Below, in pieces: positions 24,837 to 32,669 of a DNA stretch of 64,000 nt. The stretch's first letter is position 1, and each line of letters opens with the position of its first letter. Source of the DNA: Actinomadura rupiterrae (GTDB taxonomy: Bacteria; Actinomycetota; Actinomycetes; Streptosporangiales; Streptosporangiaceae). The notes beneath the pieces are model-generated. The model was not told the origin of the DNA. It was given only the letters and a program-made list of their open reading frames with translations, and did not search any database. Position numbers and translations under genes: made by a program. The stretch is taken from contig NZ_JAMZEA010000006.1 of assembly GCF_024172125.1 (NCBI RefSeq), forward strand, positions 62,001 to 126,000, written 5' to 3'.

Positions 24837-25982
24837 TCACGGCTTGAGGACGACCCGCCCGACGAGATCGGTGCTGGTCTCCAGCAATGCGTGGGCCTCG
24901 GACGCCTGGGCGAGCGGGAAGCGCGCCGCGATGCGGGTGCGGATCCGCCCGCGCGCGAGCAGGTCGAGGGCCGCGAGGGCGTCGCGGTGCCGCGCGCCGC
25001 GCACCCCGACGACGGACGGCTCCAGCCGGGTGAGGTCGGACGCGGTGATGGGCAGCGGGCCCGGCTGCCGCTGGTTCCCCGAGGCGGGGCAAAGCGTCCC
25101 GCCGAGCCGCAGGACGTCGAGCCCCAGCCGGATCAGCTCGACGTCGCCGGAGTAGTCCACGGCGTGGTCGACGCCGAGGCCGCCGGTCCACTCGCGGATG
25201 CGGCGTGCCGCCGCCGGGAGGTCGGAGGTGACGACGACCTCGTCCGGGTCGAGGGCGCGCAGGCCGTCCACCTTGTCGGGGTGGCGGGTGGTGACGGCGA
25301 CCCGGGCGCCCATGAGCCGGGCGAGCCGGACCGTGGCCTCGCCCATGCCGCCGGACGCGCCGGTGATGAGCAGCGTCTGGCCGAGCGTGAGCCGCAGCCG
25401 GTCGTGCAGCAACCGGTGGGACGTGCCGTAGGGCCAGAGCGTGACGGCCGCCTGCTCCAGATCGACGCCGTCCGGGACGGGGAGCCAGAGGTTCTCGTCG
25501 CGCACCAGGTAGGCGGCGTACGAGCCGAGCGCCTGGTGGCCGGGGATCTCGATCCCGCCTGACAGGTTCCCGAGCCCGCGCAGCGTCTCGGGCGAGTACG
25601 GGTTCTCCGGGTGGACGACCGCGACCACGCGGTCTCCCTCGGCGAACCGCGTGACCGCCGCGCCTGCGGCGACCACGATGCCGGACGCCTCGCGCCCGAG
25701 CTGCTGCGGCAGGACGACCGGCTTGCGCCCGGGGTGCCTGGCTCCGGACAGGCCGCCGCTGCGGTACTTCAGGTCCCAGCCGGAGACCGAGGCGGTGTCC
25801 ACGCGGACGAGGACGTCCGAGGGGCCGAGCGGGTCGAGCGGGTAGTCGTCGTAGCGCAGCTCCTCGGGCCCGCCATGCCGGAAGACCCGAACCGCCTTCG
25901 TCGCCAAGGGCACGTCGGCGGTCGTCGCGGGCACGTCGGCGGTCGTCGCGGGCACGTCGGCGGTCGGCGCGGGCTCGGCCAT
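24837..25982 (-). CDS. Zinc-independent MDR dehydrogenase / quinone oxidoreductase-like
   Basis: 381 residues. A repeat-built N-terminal extension (TADVPAT three times) precedes a medium-chain dehydrogenase fold: VRVFRHGGPEELRYDDYPLD, PQQLGREASGIVVAAG, and a cofactor motif LLITGASGGMGEATVRLARL. The structural-zinc Cys cluster is absent, as in quinone oxidoreductases. It lies between two iclR genes and is divergent from the second; a TCCT-N7-AGGA box at 26003-26017 suggests IclR control. An enone or quinone reduction step in the catabolic pathway is a reasonable inference. Confidence 0.85.
   Translation of the reverse strand: MAEPAPTADVPATTADVPATTADVPLATKAVRVFRHGGPEELRYDDYPLDPLGPSDVLVRVDTASVSGWDLKYRSGGLSGARHPGRKPVVLPQQLGREASGIVVAAGAAVTRFAEGDRVVAVVHPENPYSPETLRGLGNLSGGIEIPGHQALGSYAAYLVRDENLWLPVPDGVDLEQAAVTLWPYGTSHRLLHDRLRLTLGQTLLITGASGGMGEATVRLARLMGARVAVTTRHPDKVDGLRALDPDEVVVTSDLPAAARRIREWTGGLGVDHAVDYSGDVELIRLGLDVLRLGGTLCPASGNQRQPGPLPITASDLTRLEPSVVGVRGARHRDALAALDLLARGRIRTRIAARFPLAQASEAHALLETSTDLVGRVVLKP
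25908..25970. repeat. Three 21-bp tandem repeats encoding the dehydrogenase N-terminus
   Basis: GGGCACGTCGGCGGTCGTCG recurs every 21 bases from 25908 (the third copy is slightly diverged). It encodes heptads TADVPAT and keeps the frame. Confidence 0.8.
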
Positions 25983-26002
25983 GGCACCCCTCCTTTCACG
26001 CG

Positions 26003-26017
26003 TCCTATATTGCAGGA
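26003..26017. promoter_or_regulatory. Candidate IclR box before the dehydrogenase gene
   Basis: TCCTATATTGCAGGA matches the palindrome core TCCTGTATGACAGGA at 12 of 15 positions and lies 21 bases upstream of the dehydrogenase start. Confidence 0.55.
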
Positions 26018-26093
26018 TGCGATCCCTGAAATGCGGACGCTAGCATGGCGCCTCCACGCCCGCCAGGAGTTGGCCTGTATGTCATGTAGCTTC

Positions 26094-26108
26094 TCCTGCA
26101 TGACAGGA
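26094..26108. promoter_or_regulatory. IclR operator overlapping the start of the second iclR gene
   Basis: TCCTGCATGACAGGA differs from the first iclR operator by one base and again contains the gene's start codon (ATG 26100). A degenerate copy, CCTGTATGTCATG, lies just upstream at 26074-26086. Confidence 0.7.
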
Positions 26109-26891
26109 CAGATCGCCCGGTCGGGTGCGTACCGGGACCGGAACTCCACGGCGGACCGAGCGCTCGACATCCTGCAGCTGTTCGAGGACGCGCGCCTGGT
26201 CGTCTCGGGCGCGGAGGTCGCCGACCAGCTCGGCGTGGCCCGCTCGACCGCGTACCGGTACCTGCAGAGCCTGGTGGCGTCGGGGTTCGTGGAGGAGCAC
26301 AAGCCGGCCGGGTACCGCCTCGGCCCGCGGGTGCTCGAACTGGCGCGCCTCGCGCGCAAGGGCCTCGGACTGTCGGAGGTCGCCCGTCCGGTCATGAAGG
26401 CCCTGGTCGAGGAGGTCGGGGAGACCGTCCTGCTCACCCGGCGCACCGGGGTGACGGTCGTCTGCCTGGAGCGCGAGGAGGCCGACCACCCGGTGCGGCT
26501 CTCCTACGAGCGCGGCCACGTCCTCCCGATCAACGCGGGCGCGGCGGCGCTGGTGCTGCTCGCCTACGCGACACCGGAGGAGGTCTCGACGGCCATCGAA
26601 CGCGACCCGCTCCCCCGGTTCACCGGCGCGACCGTCACCGAGGCCGCCGCGCTCCACGAGCGCCTCACGGTGATCAGGAAGGAGGGGCTGGCCGTCACGC
26701 GCGGCGAGCTGGACCCGGACGTGCTGGGCATCGCCGCGCCGATCCGCGGCGCGAACGAGGCCGTCGTGGCGGCGGTGAGCGTCGCCGCGCTGTCGCACCG
26801 CGTGCCGGACGGCCTCGTCCCGGCGGTCGCGGCCAAGGTCAAGGCGGCCGCGGCGGCGATCGGCGACCGCCTGCGCCTGCTGGACTCCTGA
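26100..26891 (+). CDS. IclR-family transcriptional regulator, paralogue of the first
   Basis: 263 residues with the same layout and long identical stretches as the regulator at 24038-24832 (ARSTAYRYLQSLV, GFVEEHKPAGYRLGPRV, ARLARKGLGLSEV, ETVLLTRRTG), so the two arose by duplication. The ligand-domain differences (RTGVTVVCLEREEADHPVRL, TPEEVSTAIERD) suggest different effectors or thresholds. It is followed after 220 bases by the ABC importer operon, whose promoter region carries a related box. Repressor or activator mode cannot be told from the sequence. Confidence 0.92.
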   Translation: MTGQIARSGAYRDRNSTADRALDILQLFEDARLVVSGAEVADQLGVARSTAYRYLQSLVASGFVEEHKPAGYRLGPRVLELARLARKGLGLSEVARPVMKALVEEVGETVLLTRRTGVTVVCLEREEADHPVRLSYERGHVLPINAGAAALVLLAYATPEEVSTAIERDPLPRFTGATVTEAAALHERLTVIRKEGLAVTRGELDPDVLGIAAPIRGANEAVVAAVSVAALSHRVPDGLVPAVAAKVKAAAAAIGDRLRLLDS

Positions 26892-26989
26892 TCCTCGGCA
26901 TGATTTTCGCGCCCCCGCCGCCTCCCGCCACCCTCCCGCCGCATCGACGTTTCCCCAGGTCACAGCCACATCCCGTAAGTTAGGACATG

Positions 26990-27008
26990 TGTTCTTCTTC
27001 ACAGGACA
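26990..27008. promoter_or_regulatory. Candidate IclR box upstream of the ABC importer operon
   Basis: TGTTCTTCTTCACAGGACA shares 14 of 19 positions with the extended iclR palindrome, chiefly in the ACAGGACA half. Another half-site, TCAGGAC, lies just after the -10 hexamer (27062). Confidence 0.45.
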
Positions 27009-27032
27009 CACCCTCACCAGCCGCTTCGCCCC

Positions 27033-27061
27033 TTGTGGCACCAAGTGCTCACTTGCATAAT
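27033..27061 (+). promoter_or_regulatory. Sigma-70-type promoter of the ABC importer operon
   Basis: TTGTGG (27033-27038), 17 bases, then CATAAT (27056-27061). The spacing is optimal and the -10 matches 5 of 6. The predicted start near 27068 leaves a short leader before ATG 27112. ACAGGA-type boxes flank the promoter. Confidence 0.6.
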
Positions 27062-27111
27062 TCAGGACCACAATCCCGCAAAGTGGGACACCTTGAGGAG
27101 GGGAGGGTCCG

Positions 27112-28242
27112 ATGAGGCTTGGACTTCACGGCCTGGGGAAGCTGTCCACGGCGGTGGCGCTCGCGGCGGTCTTCGGTACGGCCTGCGGGTCGGGCGACGA
27201 CGGCGCGAAGAAGGCGGGGGCCGACGCCGCCGCCGCGGTCAAGGGCCGCATCGCGAACACCCCGGCGCTGGCTGCCCTCGTCGAGGCCGCGAGGAAGGAG
27301 GGCGCGCTCGACCTCACCTGGGGCCTGGACGGCCCGAAGACGGTGAAGAACCTCACCGCGGCGTTCAACACCGCCTACGGCCTGAACCTGAAGGTCACGC
27401 TCACCCCGAACCAGAACCTGCCGGCGACCTCGGCCAAGCTCGGCCAGGAGTACAAGGCGAAGTCGCCCGCCTCGTCCGACGCCTACCTCGGCAACGCCGA
27501 GCTCTCGTACGGCCTCGGCCCGAAGGGCACCGACGCGCTGGCGAAGGTCGACTGGGAGAAGATCGCGCCCTGGACGAAGGGCCAGGCCAACTCCGACGGG
27601 ACCGTCCTGCCGCTGCTCGACCTGCTCCCCGGCTTCACCTACAACACGACGCTGATCAAGCCGGACGAGGTGCCGAAGACCTCGGCCGACGTGCTCAAGC
27701 TGACCAAGCCGGTCGCCAGCACCCCGTACGCGGCGCAGTTCAACGTCCTCGGCGCCAAGGACGCGATGGGCGTCGACGCGCTGCACACCTACCTGCGGAA
27801 CTTCAAGGCGGCGGGCTACCTCGGCTGCGGTGAGCTGAGCCGGATCGCGTCCGGCGAGTTCGCGGGGATGTGGATCTCCTGCGGCAAGAACATCGGCGAG
27901 GTCTTCGCCGCGCAGGGCGCCCCGATCGAGACCGCGATCCTCAAGGACGCCGCGATCGTCTCGACCCGGTACGCCGGGGTGCCGAAGAACTCGCGGCACC
28001 CGAACGCCGCGAAGCTGTTCGTGAGCTGGCTGCTGACGCCCGAGGCGCAGAAGCTCGTGTTCGCCGGGGACCACGCCGACGACAGCCGCCTGCCCGGCAG
28101 CCGCACCGCCCAGCAGATCAAGGACTACGAGGCCAAGGGCGTGAAGTTCACCCGCGCCGACTACGAGTTCGCCGCCGGGCACCCCGACCTCTACAGCTCC
28201 GCCTTCAAGGGCCAGCTGATCAAGCTGCTGACGAGCAAATGA
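27112..28242 (+). CDS. ABC transporter substrate-binding lipoprotein (iron/family 1 type)
   Basis: 376 residues with a lipoprotein signal peptide (AVALAAVFGTACGSG, lipidated Cys25). The body resembles FbpA/AfuA-type binding proteins (EAARKEGALDLTWGLDGPKT, an FVSWLLTPEAQKLVF C-lobe segment), a family that takes Fe3+, polyamines, thiamine and also organic acids. GAGGAGGGGAGG precedes the ATG. Its stop overlaps the permease start (ATGA). Given the catabolic neighbours and IclR boxes, an organic substrate is more likely than iron; this is inference. Confidence 0.88.
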   Translation: MRLGLHGLGKLSTAVALAAVFGTACGSGDDGAKKAGADAAAAVKGRIANTPALAALVEAARKEGALDLTWGLDGPKTVKNLTAAFNTAYGLNLKVTLTPNQNLPATSAKLGQEYKAKSPASSDAYLGNAELSYGLGPKGTDALAKVDWEKIAPWTKGQANSDGTVLPLLDLLPGFTYNTTLIKPDEVPKTSADVLKLTKPVASTPYAAQFNVLGAKDAMGVDALHTYLRNFKAAGYLGCGELSRIASGEFAGMWISCGKNIGEVFAAQGAPIETAILKDAAIVSTRYAGVPKNSRHPNAAKLFVSWLLTPEAQKLVFAGDHADDSRLPGSRTAQQIKDYEAKGVKFTRADYEFAAGHPDLYSSAFKGQLIKLLTSK

Positions 28243-29996
28243 GCGTCGCCGCAAAGAGCGCACCCCCGGCCGCGCCACCGGCAGCCGCACCGCACCGCCG
28301 CCGCGTCCCGACGCTGACCGGCACGCTCGCCGTCGCCATCGCCGTCCCCGCGGCCGCGATCGTCGGGATGCTCGCGCTCGTCGCCTACCTCGGCTTCCGC
28401 GAACACGGCGAGCCCGGCGGCGCGCTCACCTTCGCCAACTACCGCGCGCTGTTCGGCGACGCGCAGATCTGGCAGGTCGTCACCAACACGATCGTGTACG
28501 TGCTGGTCGCGCTCGCCGTCGCGCTCGTCCTCGGCACCGCGCTCGCGCTGCTGGTCGAGCGCACCGACTTCGGCTGGGAGCGGACGATCAACACCGCGAT
28601 GGTGCTGCGCATCCTCATCCCCGGCTTCTTCACGGCGATGGGCTGGATCTTCCTGTTCCACCCCCGCATCGGCGCGGTCAACCAGTGGCTCATGGAGGCG
28701 TTCGGCCTGTCCAGGGCGCCGGTGAACATCGTGTCGCTGGTCGGGATGGGGTTCGTGGAGGGCCTGGCGCTGTCGGCGCTGGTGTTCGCCATGGTCTCGG
28801 GCAGCCTGCGCGGCCTGGACGGTTCGCTGGAGGAGGCGGCGCGCGCGTCCGGCGCGGGCCCGTGGCGGGTGCTGCGGCGGGTCACGCTGCCGCTGGTCTT
28901 CCCCGGACTGCTCGGCGCGGGCCTGTTCGCCGGGACGATCGCCGTGTCGTCCCTCGACATCCCGCTGATCATGGGCCTGGCGAACCGGACGTACGTGTTC
29001 AGCAGCTACCTGTACGTAGCGACCAACTCGTCCGCAGGACGGCCGGAGTACGGCGTCCCGGCCGCGTTCAGCGCGGTGATGATCGTCCTGGGGCTGGCGT
29101 TCAGCCTCTGGTACCAGCGGACGCTCCGCGCCGGACGCAAGTACCAGGTCGTCGCGGGCAAGTCCCGGCGGCCGTCGCAGATCAGGCTCGGCCGCTGGCG
29201 ATGGGTCGCGTGGCTGCTGGTCGCGGGCTACTTCCTCTGGTCGACGGTCCTGCCGATGCTCATGGTCGTCTGGGTGTCGCTGCTGCCGTTCGTGCAGAAG
29301 CCGTCCGCCCAGGCGTTCCAGGTCGTCTCCTTCGACAACTACCGGAACCTCGACTGGGCGTTCGTGCTGCGCGGCCTGGCGACCACGGCGAAGGTGATGG
29401 TGCTCGCGCCGACGCTCGCCGTCGTGCTGAGCCTGATGTTCTCCTACGTCGTGGTGAGGGCGCGGACGCGGTTCCGGTACGTGTACGACCTGGTGGCGTT
29501 CCTGCCGCAGGCCGTGCCGAGCTCGATCTTCGCGTTCGGCGCGATGACGGCCGCCCTCTACTGGACGAGGGGCTGGTACGGCCTGTACGGCACGCTCGTC
29601 CTGATGGTGTGCGTGATGGCGCTCGTCCAGCTGGCGTTCGGGACGCGGATGTTCAACGCCGGCCTGCTGCAGATCCACATCGAGCTGGAGGAGTCGGCGG
29701 CCATGTCGGGCGCGTCGACCTGGACGGCCGTCCGCCGGATCACGCTGCCGCTGCTGCGGCCCGTCCTCACCTACACCTGGCTCTGGCTCGCGCTGCTGAG
29801 CCTGCGCGACCTCACCGTCCCCGCGCTGCTCGGGTCGAGGGACACCCTCACCCTCTCGGTGGCGTCCTGGACGCTGTTCAACTCCGGCCAGGTCGGGCCG
29901 TCGTCGGCGCTGACGCTGCTGATGATCTGCTTCATGGCGCCGGTCGTGGTGCTCTTCCTGCTGCTCACCCGCAAGAACGAAGGAAAGGGCGTCTGA
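28239..29996 (+). CDS. ABC transporter permease, fused two-domain (FbpB/ThiP type)
   Basis: 585 residues with about 12 membrane helices in two homologous halves. Each half has the EAA coupling loop: EEAARASGAGPWRVLRRVTL in the first and EESAAMSGASTWTAVRRITL in the second. A single chain therefore forms both permease subunits, as in FbpB/ThiP. ATG 28239 overlaps the stop of the binding-protein gene, and its own stop overlaps the ATPase start (TGATG), so the three genes are translationally coupled and made in step. Confidence 0.92.
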   Translation: MSVAAKSAPPAAPPAAAPHRRRVPTLTGTLAVAIAVPAAAIVGMLALVAYLGFREHGEPGGALTFANYRALFGDAQIWQVVTNTIVYVLVALAVALVLGTALALLVERTDFGWERTINTAMVLRILIPGFFTAMGWIFLFHPRIGAVNQWLMEAFGLSRAPVNIVSLVGMGFVEGLALSALVFAMVSGSLRGLDGSLEEAARASGAGPWRVLRRVTLPLVFPGLLGAGLFAGTIAVSSLDIPLIMGLANRTYVFSSYLYVATNSSAGRPEYGVPAAFSAVMIVLGLAFSLWYQRTLRAGRKYQVVAGKSRRPSQIRLGRWRWVAWLLVAGYFLWSTVLPMLMVVWVSLLPFVQKPSAQAFQVVSFDNYRNLDWAFVLRGLATTAKVMVLAPTLAVVLSLMFSYVVVRARTRFRYVYDLVAFLPQAVPSSIFAFGAMTAALYWTRGWYGLYGTLVLMVCVMALVQLAFGTRMFNAGLLQIHIELEESAAMSGASTWTAVRRITLPLLRPVLTYTWLWLALLSLRDLTVPALLGSRDTLTLSVASWTLFNSGQVGPSSALTLLMICFMAPVVVLFLLLTRKNEGKGV

Positions 29997-31066
29997 TGAG
30001 GCCGCTCACGGTCGAAGGACTGCGCAAGGGATTCGCCGACCGCGGCGACACGGTCAAGGCCATCGACGACGTCGGCTTCGACCTGCGGGAGGGCGAGGTC
30101 TACACGCTGCTCGGGCCGTCCGGGTGCGGGAAGACCTCCACGCTGCGGGCCATCGCGGGCCTGGAGCGCCCGGACGGCGGCCGGATCACCATCGACGGGA
30201 CGGTCGTCACCGACGGCCCGCTGTTCACCCCGCCCAACAAGCGCGACATCGGGATGGTGTTCCAGAGCTACGGCATCTGGCCGCACATGACCGTCTTCGC
30301 CAACGCCGCCTTCCCGCTCCAGGTCGCGAGGACGCCGAAGAAGGAGATCAAGGAGCGGGTCGAGCGCGCGCTGGCCGCCGTCCACCTGGACGGTTACGAA
30401 GGACGCATGTCCACGCAGCTCTCCGGTGGCCAGCAGCAGCGCCTCGCGCTCGCGAGGGCGCTGGTGCGGCGGCCCAAGCTGCTCCTGCTGGACGAGCCGC
30501 TGTCCAACCTGGACGCCAAGCTGCGCGCCGCGATGCGCGCGGAGCTGACCAGGCTCCAGCGCGAGATCGGGGTGACGACGCTGCTGGTGACCCACGACCA
30601 GGACGAGGCGCTCAGCATGTCCACCCGGATCGCGGTGATGCGGTCGGGACGGATCGTCCAGGAGGGCGCGCCGCGGCAGATCTACCAGCGCCCCGGCTCG
30701 CGGTTCGTCGCCGAGTTCGTCGGGACGACCAACTTCCTGGACGGGCGCCGGATCGACGGCAAGCGGGTCGGGACGGCGGCGGGCGAGCTGGAGGTCGCCG
30801 GCTGCCCGGACGGTGCGGCGGGCGACGCGGTGTCGCTGGCGGTGCGTCCCGAGGCGCTTGCCCTGCACCTGACCTGTCCGGCTGATACGGCGAACGTGGT
30901 CAGGGCCGAGGTCGAGCAGGTCATGTTCGTCGGGCAGAGCGTCGACTGCCTGCTGCGCGTCGCCGACAGCGTCTGGACGACCCGCCAGGACCCCGCGCTG
31001 ACCGCGCTGCCCGGCGACGAGGTCTGGCTGGAACTGCCCGCCGACCGCATCTCCGTCCTCTCTTAG
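29996..31066 (+). CDS. ABC transporter ATP-binding protein (FbpC/PotA type)
   Basis: 356 residues. All ATPase motifs are intact: Walker A GPSGCGKTST, Q-loop MVFQSYGIWPHMTV, signature LSGGQQQRLALARAL, Walker B LLLLDEPLSNLD, and H-loop THDQDEAL. A C-terminal TOBE-type regulatory region (from about residue 240, FVGTTNFLDGRRI, LAVRPEALAL) marks the MOI/FbpC group. It completes the importer with the two preceding genes. A tandem-repeated hairpin terminates the operon before the convergent VOC gene. Confidence 0.92.
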   Translation: MRPLTVEGLRKGFADRGDTVKAIDDVGFDLREGEVYTLLGPSGCGKTSTLRAIAGLERPDGGRITIDGTVVTDGPLFTPPNKRDIGMVFQSYGIWPHMTVFANAAFPLQVARTPKKEIKERVERALAAVHLDGYEGRMSTQLSGGQQQRLALARALVRRPKLLLLDEPLSNLDAKLRAAMRAELTRLQREIGVTTLLVTHDQDEALSMSTRIAVMRSGRIVQEGAPRQIYQRPGSRFVAEFVGTTNFLDGRRIDGKRVGTAAGELEVAGCPDGAAGDAVSLAVRPEALALHLTCPADTANVVRAEVEQVMFVGQSVDCLLRVADSVWTTRQDPALTALPGDEVWLELPADRISVLS

Positions 31067-31087
31067 GCGCGGCTCCTAAGAGCCCTC

Positions 31088-31141
31088 AGCGCGGCAGACC
31101 AAAGGCGCGGTGCCAAGCGCGGCAGACGAAAGGCGCGGTGC
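31088..31141. repeat. 28-bp-period direct repeat at the 3' end of the importer operon
   Basis: AGCGCGGCAGACCAAAGGCG and AGCGCGGCAGACGAAAGGCG (starting 31088 and 31116) differ at one base. Both contain the 5' arm of the terminator hairpin, so two alternative stems are possible. Confidence 0.75.
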
Positions 31142-31165
31142 GCTTCCTTGCGGCACCGCGCCTTT
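31129..31165. terminator. Bidirectional terminator between the ABC operon and the VOC gene
   Basis: AAAGGCGCGGTGC (31129-31141) pairs perfectly with GCACCGCGCCTTT (31153-31165) around an 11-base loop. It separates the convergent genes ending at 31066 and 31179. Confidence 0.85.
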
Positions 31166-31178
31166 CGAGCTCGGGCGG

Positions 31179-31673
31179 CTACTGGACGGGCTGGTAGGCC
31201 GGGGTCCCGTCGTCCAGCAGGCGCGCGGCCTCGGCGTAGATCTGCTCGGCGGGCAGGCCGAAGTCGATCGACTTGCGGAACGGCTGCCGGACGTCCTTGT
31301 CGAGCCGCAGGTAGACCTCGTTGCGGTTGCCCTCGGGGTCGAAGAAGTAGATCCCGAAGGCGTTGCCGTGGGTCACCTCCTGCTGCACCTCGACGCCCTC
31401 GGCCTGGAAGGCGAAGTGGAAGGCGCGGATGTCCTCCAGGGTCTCGACCCGCCAGGAGATCTGGTGCTGCTGCCTGTCCCCGATGGCGGCCGTCCGGCCG
31501 GTCTGCAGGACGAACTCGTGGTGCTCCACGTCCGGGCGCGCGCTGAGGAACACGATGCCCAGCTCCGGGTCCTCGTCGGTGACCGTGAGGCCGAGCAGCC
31601 GCTCGTAGAAGTCCCGCATGGTGGCCAGGTCGTTGACCCACAGCCCGGTGTGGCCCAGCTCGGCGATCGCCAT
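31179..31673 (-). CDS. VOC-superfamily extradiol (catechol-type) dioxygenase
   Basis: 164 residues in two VOC modules. The 2-His-1-Glu metal site is visible: His8 (AELGHTGLWV), His70 (RQQHQISWRV) and Glu119 (PEGNRNEVYLRL). This is the iron or manganese triad of single-domain extradiol dioxygenases, which open catecholic rings; glyoxalase-like roles cannot be excluded. ATG 31673 follows GGGGAGGG; a longer start lacks this. It is divergent from the FAH operon, and the region between has ACAGGA half-sites including CAGGAT-N4-ATCCTG (31697-31712), placing it in the IclR regulon. Confidence 0.85.
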   Translation of the reverse strand: MAIAELGHTGLWVNDLATMRDFYERLLGLTVTDEDPELGIVFLSARPDVEHHEFVLQTGRTAAIGDRQQHQISWRVETLEDIRAFHFAFQAEGVEVQQEVTHGNAFGIYFFDPEGNRNEVYLRLDKDVRQPFRKSIDFGLPAEQIYAEAARLLDDGTPAYQPVQ

Positions 31674-31735
31674 GACACCCTCCCCTGTTCGAAATTCAGG
31701 ATTGAGATCCTGTTTAACGAGACGAACGTAACCCA

Positions 31736-31764
31736 TTGACCGCCCCTGCCTCTAGACCTAGTCT
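31736..31764 (+). promoter_or_regulatory. Promoter of the FAH-led catabolic operon
   Basis: TTGACC (31736-31741), 17 bases, then TAGTCT (31759-31764). The start would be near 31771, within the cluster of ACAGGA/TCAGGA half-sites. Confidence 0.6.
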
Positions 31765-31803
31765 GTAGCGAATTACAGGACGGATGACATGATTATCAGG
31801 ACA
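31763..31803. promoter_or_regulatory. Cluster of IclR-type half-sites before the FAH operon
   Basis: CTGTA-N6-TACAG (31763-31778) runs into ACAGGAC (31775-31781), and TCAGGACA follows at 31796-31803. They overlap the -10 and the predicted transcription start, a repressor-like position. Confidence 0.45.
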
Positions 31804-31814
31804 AGGAGAGCGCG

Positions 31815-32660
31815 ATGAGGCTCGTCGCCTACCTGGACGACCACGGATCCGAGGCGCTCGGCCGCATCGAGAACGGGACGGTCCGCCGCCTCCGCGGCAT
31901 CGACCGGATCGACCGGACGACCAGCACGGACGCCCTGCTCGCCGCCGAGACCGAACCGGCGTCCTCGGCGGGGCCAAGCGCCGCCGGGGCCGCGCTGGAC
32001 GGGCTGACCCTGCTGCCCGTCGCCCGCCCCGGGAAGATCTTCTGCGTCGGCCTGAACTACCGGTCCCACGTCACGGAGACCAAGCGGGAGCTGCCGACCT
32101 ACCCGGTGCTGTTCCCGAAGTTCGCCTCGAACCTGATCGGCGCCGGGGCCGACATCGTCCTGCCGCCGGAGTCGGAGCAGGTCGACTACGAGGCGGAGCT
32201 GGCCGTGGTCATCGGCCGGCCGGGCCGCCGGATCGCGCGGGAGGACGCCCTCGACCACGTCCTCGGCTACACGATCTGCAACGACGTGACCATGCGCGAC
32301 TTCCAGTACAAGACGCACCAGTGGATGCAGGGCAAGGCCTGGGACGCGTCCACTCCCCTGGGCCCCGTGCTGGTCACCGGCGACGAGATCGACCCCGGCG
32401 CGCTCGACATCAGCCTCCGCCTCAACGGCGCGGAGATGCAGGCGTCCGGCACCGATCGGATGATCTTCGACGTCCCGGCGCTGATCGCCGTGACCTCGCA
32501 GTTCACGCGGCTCGAACCCGGTGACGTCATCCTCACCGGCACGCCCGGCGGGGTCGGGTTCCGCCGCGACCCGCAGGTGTTCCTCGCGGACGGCGACGTC
32601 GTCGAGGTCGAGATCAGCGGCATCGGGACGCTCCGCAACACCGTCCGCGCCGAGAGCTGA
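31815..32660 (+). CDS. Fumarylacetoacetate hydrolase (FAH) family protein
   Basis: 281 residues. Typical FAH-family features: KIFCVGLNYRSHVTET, PVLFPKFASNLIG, the metal-binding EQVDYEAELAVVIG (acidic E-x-E), GYTICNDVTMRDFQ, GKAWDASTPLGPVLV and LTGTPGGVGFRR. Members hydrolyse C-C bonds of 1,3-dioxo acids, or decarboxylate or hydrate ring-cleavage products. AAGGAG precedes the ATG. As first gene of the operon it fits a late step after ring opening by the bicupin or VOC dioxygenase. Confidence 0.92.
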   Translation: MRLVAYLDDHGSEALGRIENGTVRRLRGIDRIDRTTSTDALLAAETEPASSAGPSAAGAALDGLTLLPVARPGKIFCVGLNYRSHVTETKRELPTYPVLFPKFASNLIGAGADIVLPPESEQVDYEAELAVVIGRPGRRIAREDALDHVLGYTICNDVTMRDFQYKTHQWMQGKAWDASTPLGPVLVTGDEIDPGALDISLRLNGAEMQASGTDRMIFDVPALIAVTSQFTRLEPGDVILTGTPGGVGFRRDPQVFLADGDVVEVEISGIGTLRNTVRAES

Positions 32661-32669
32661 GGAGGAGCG

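Noticed and set aside
24837..25982. Dehydrogenase as a biosynthetic tailoring enzyme
   Set aside because: No biosynthetic core genes nearby; its IclR box ties it to the catabolic island.
26900..27111. Possible riboswitch before the ABC operon
   Set aside because: The leader after the mapped promoter is only about 44 bases, too short; the visible signals are promoter and IclR boxes.
28191..29678. Minus-strand frame under the permease gene
   Set aside because: His/Arg/Gln-rich with no hydrophobic or catalytic pattern; shadow of the permease.
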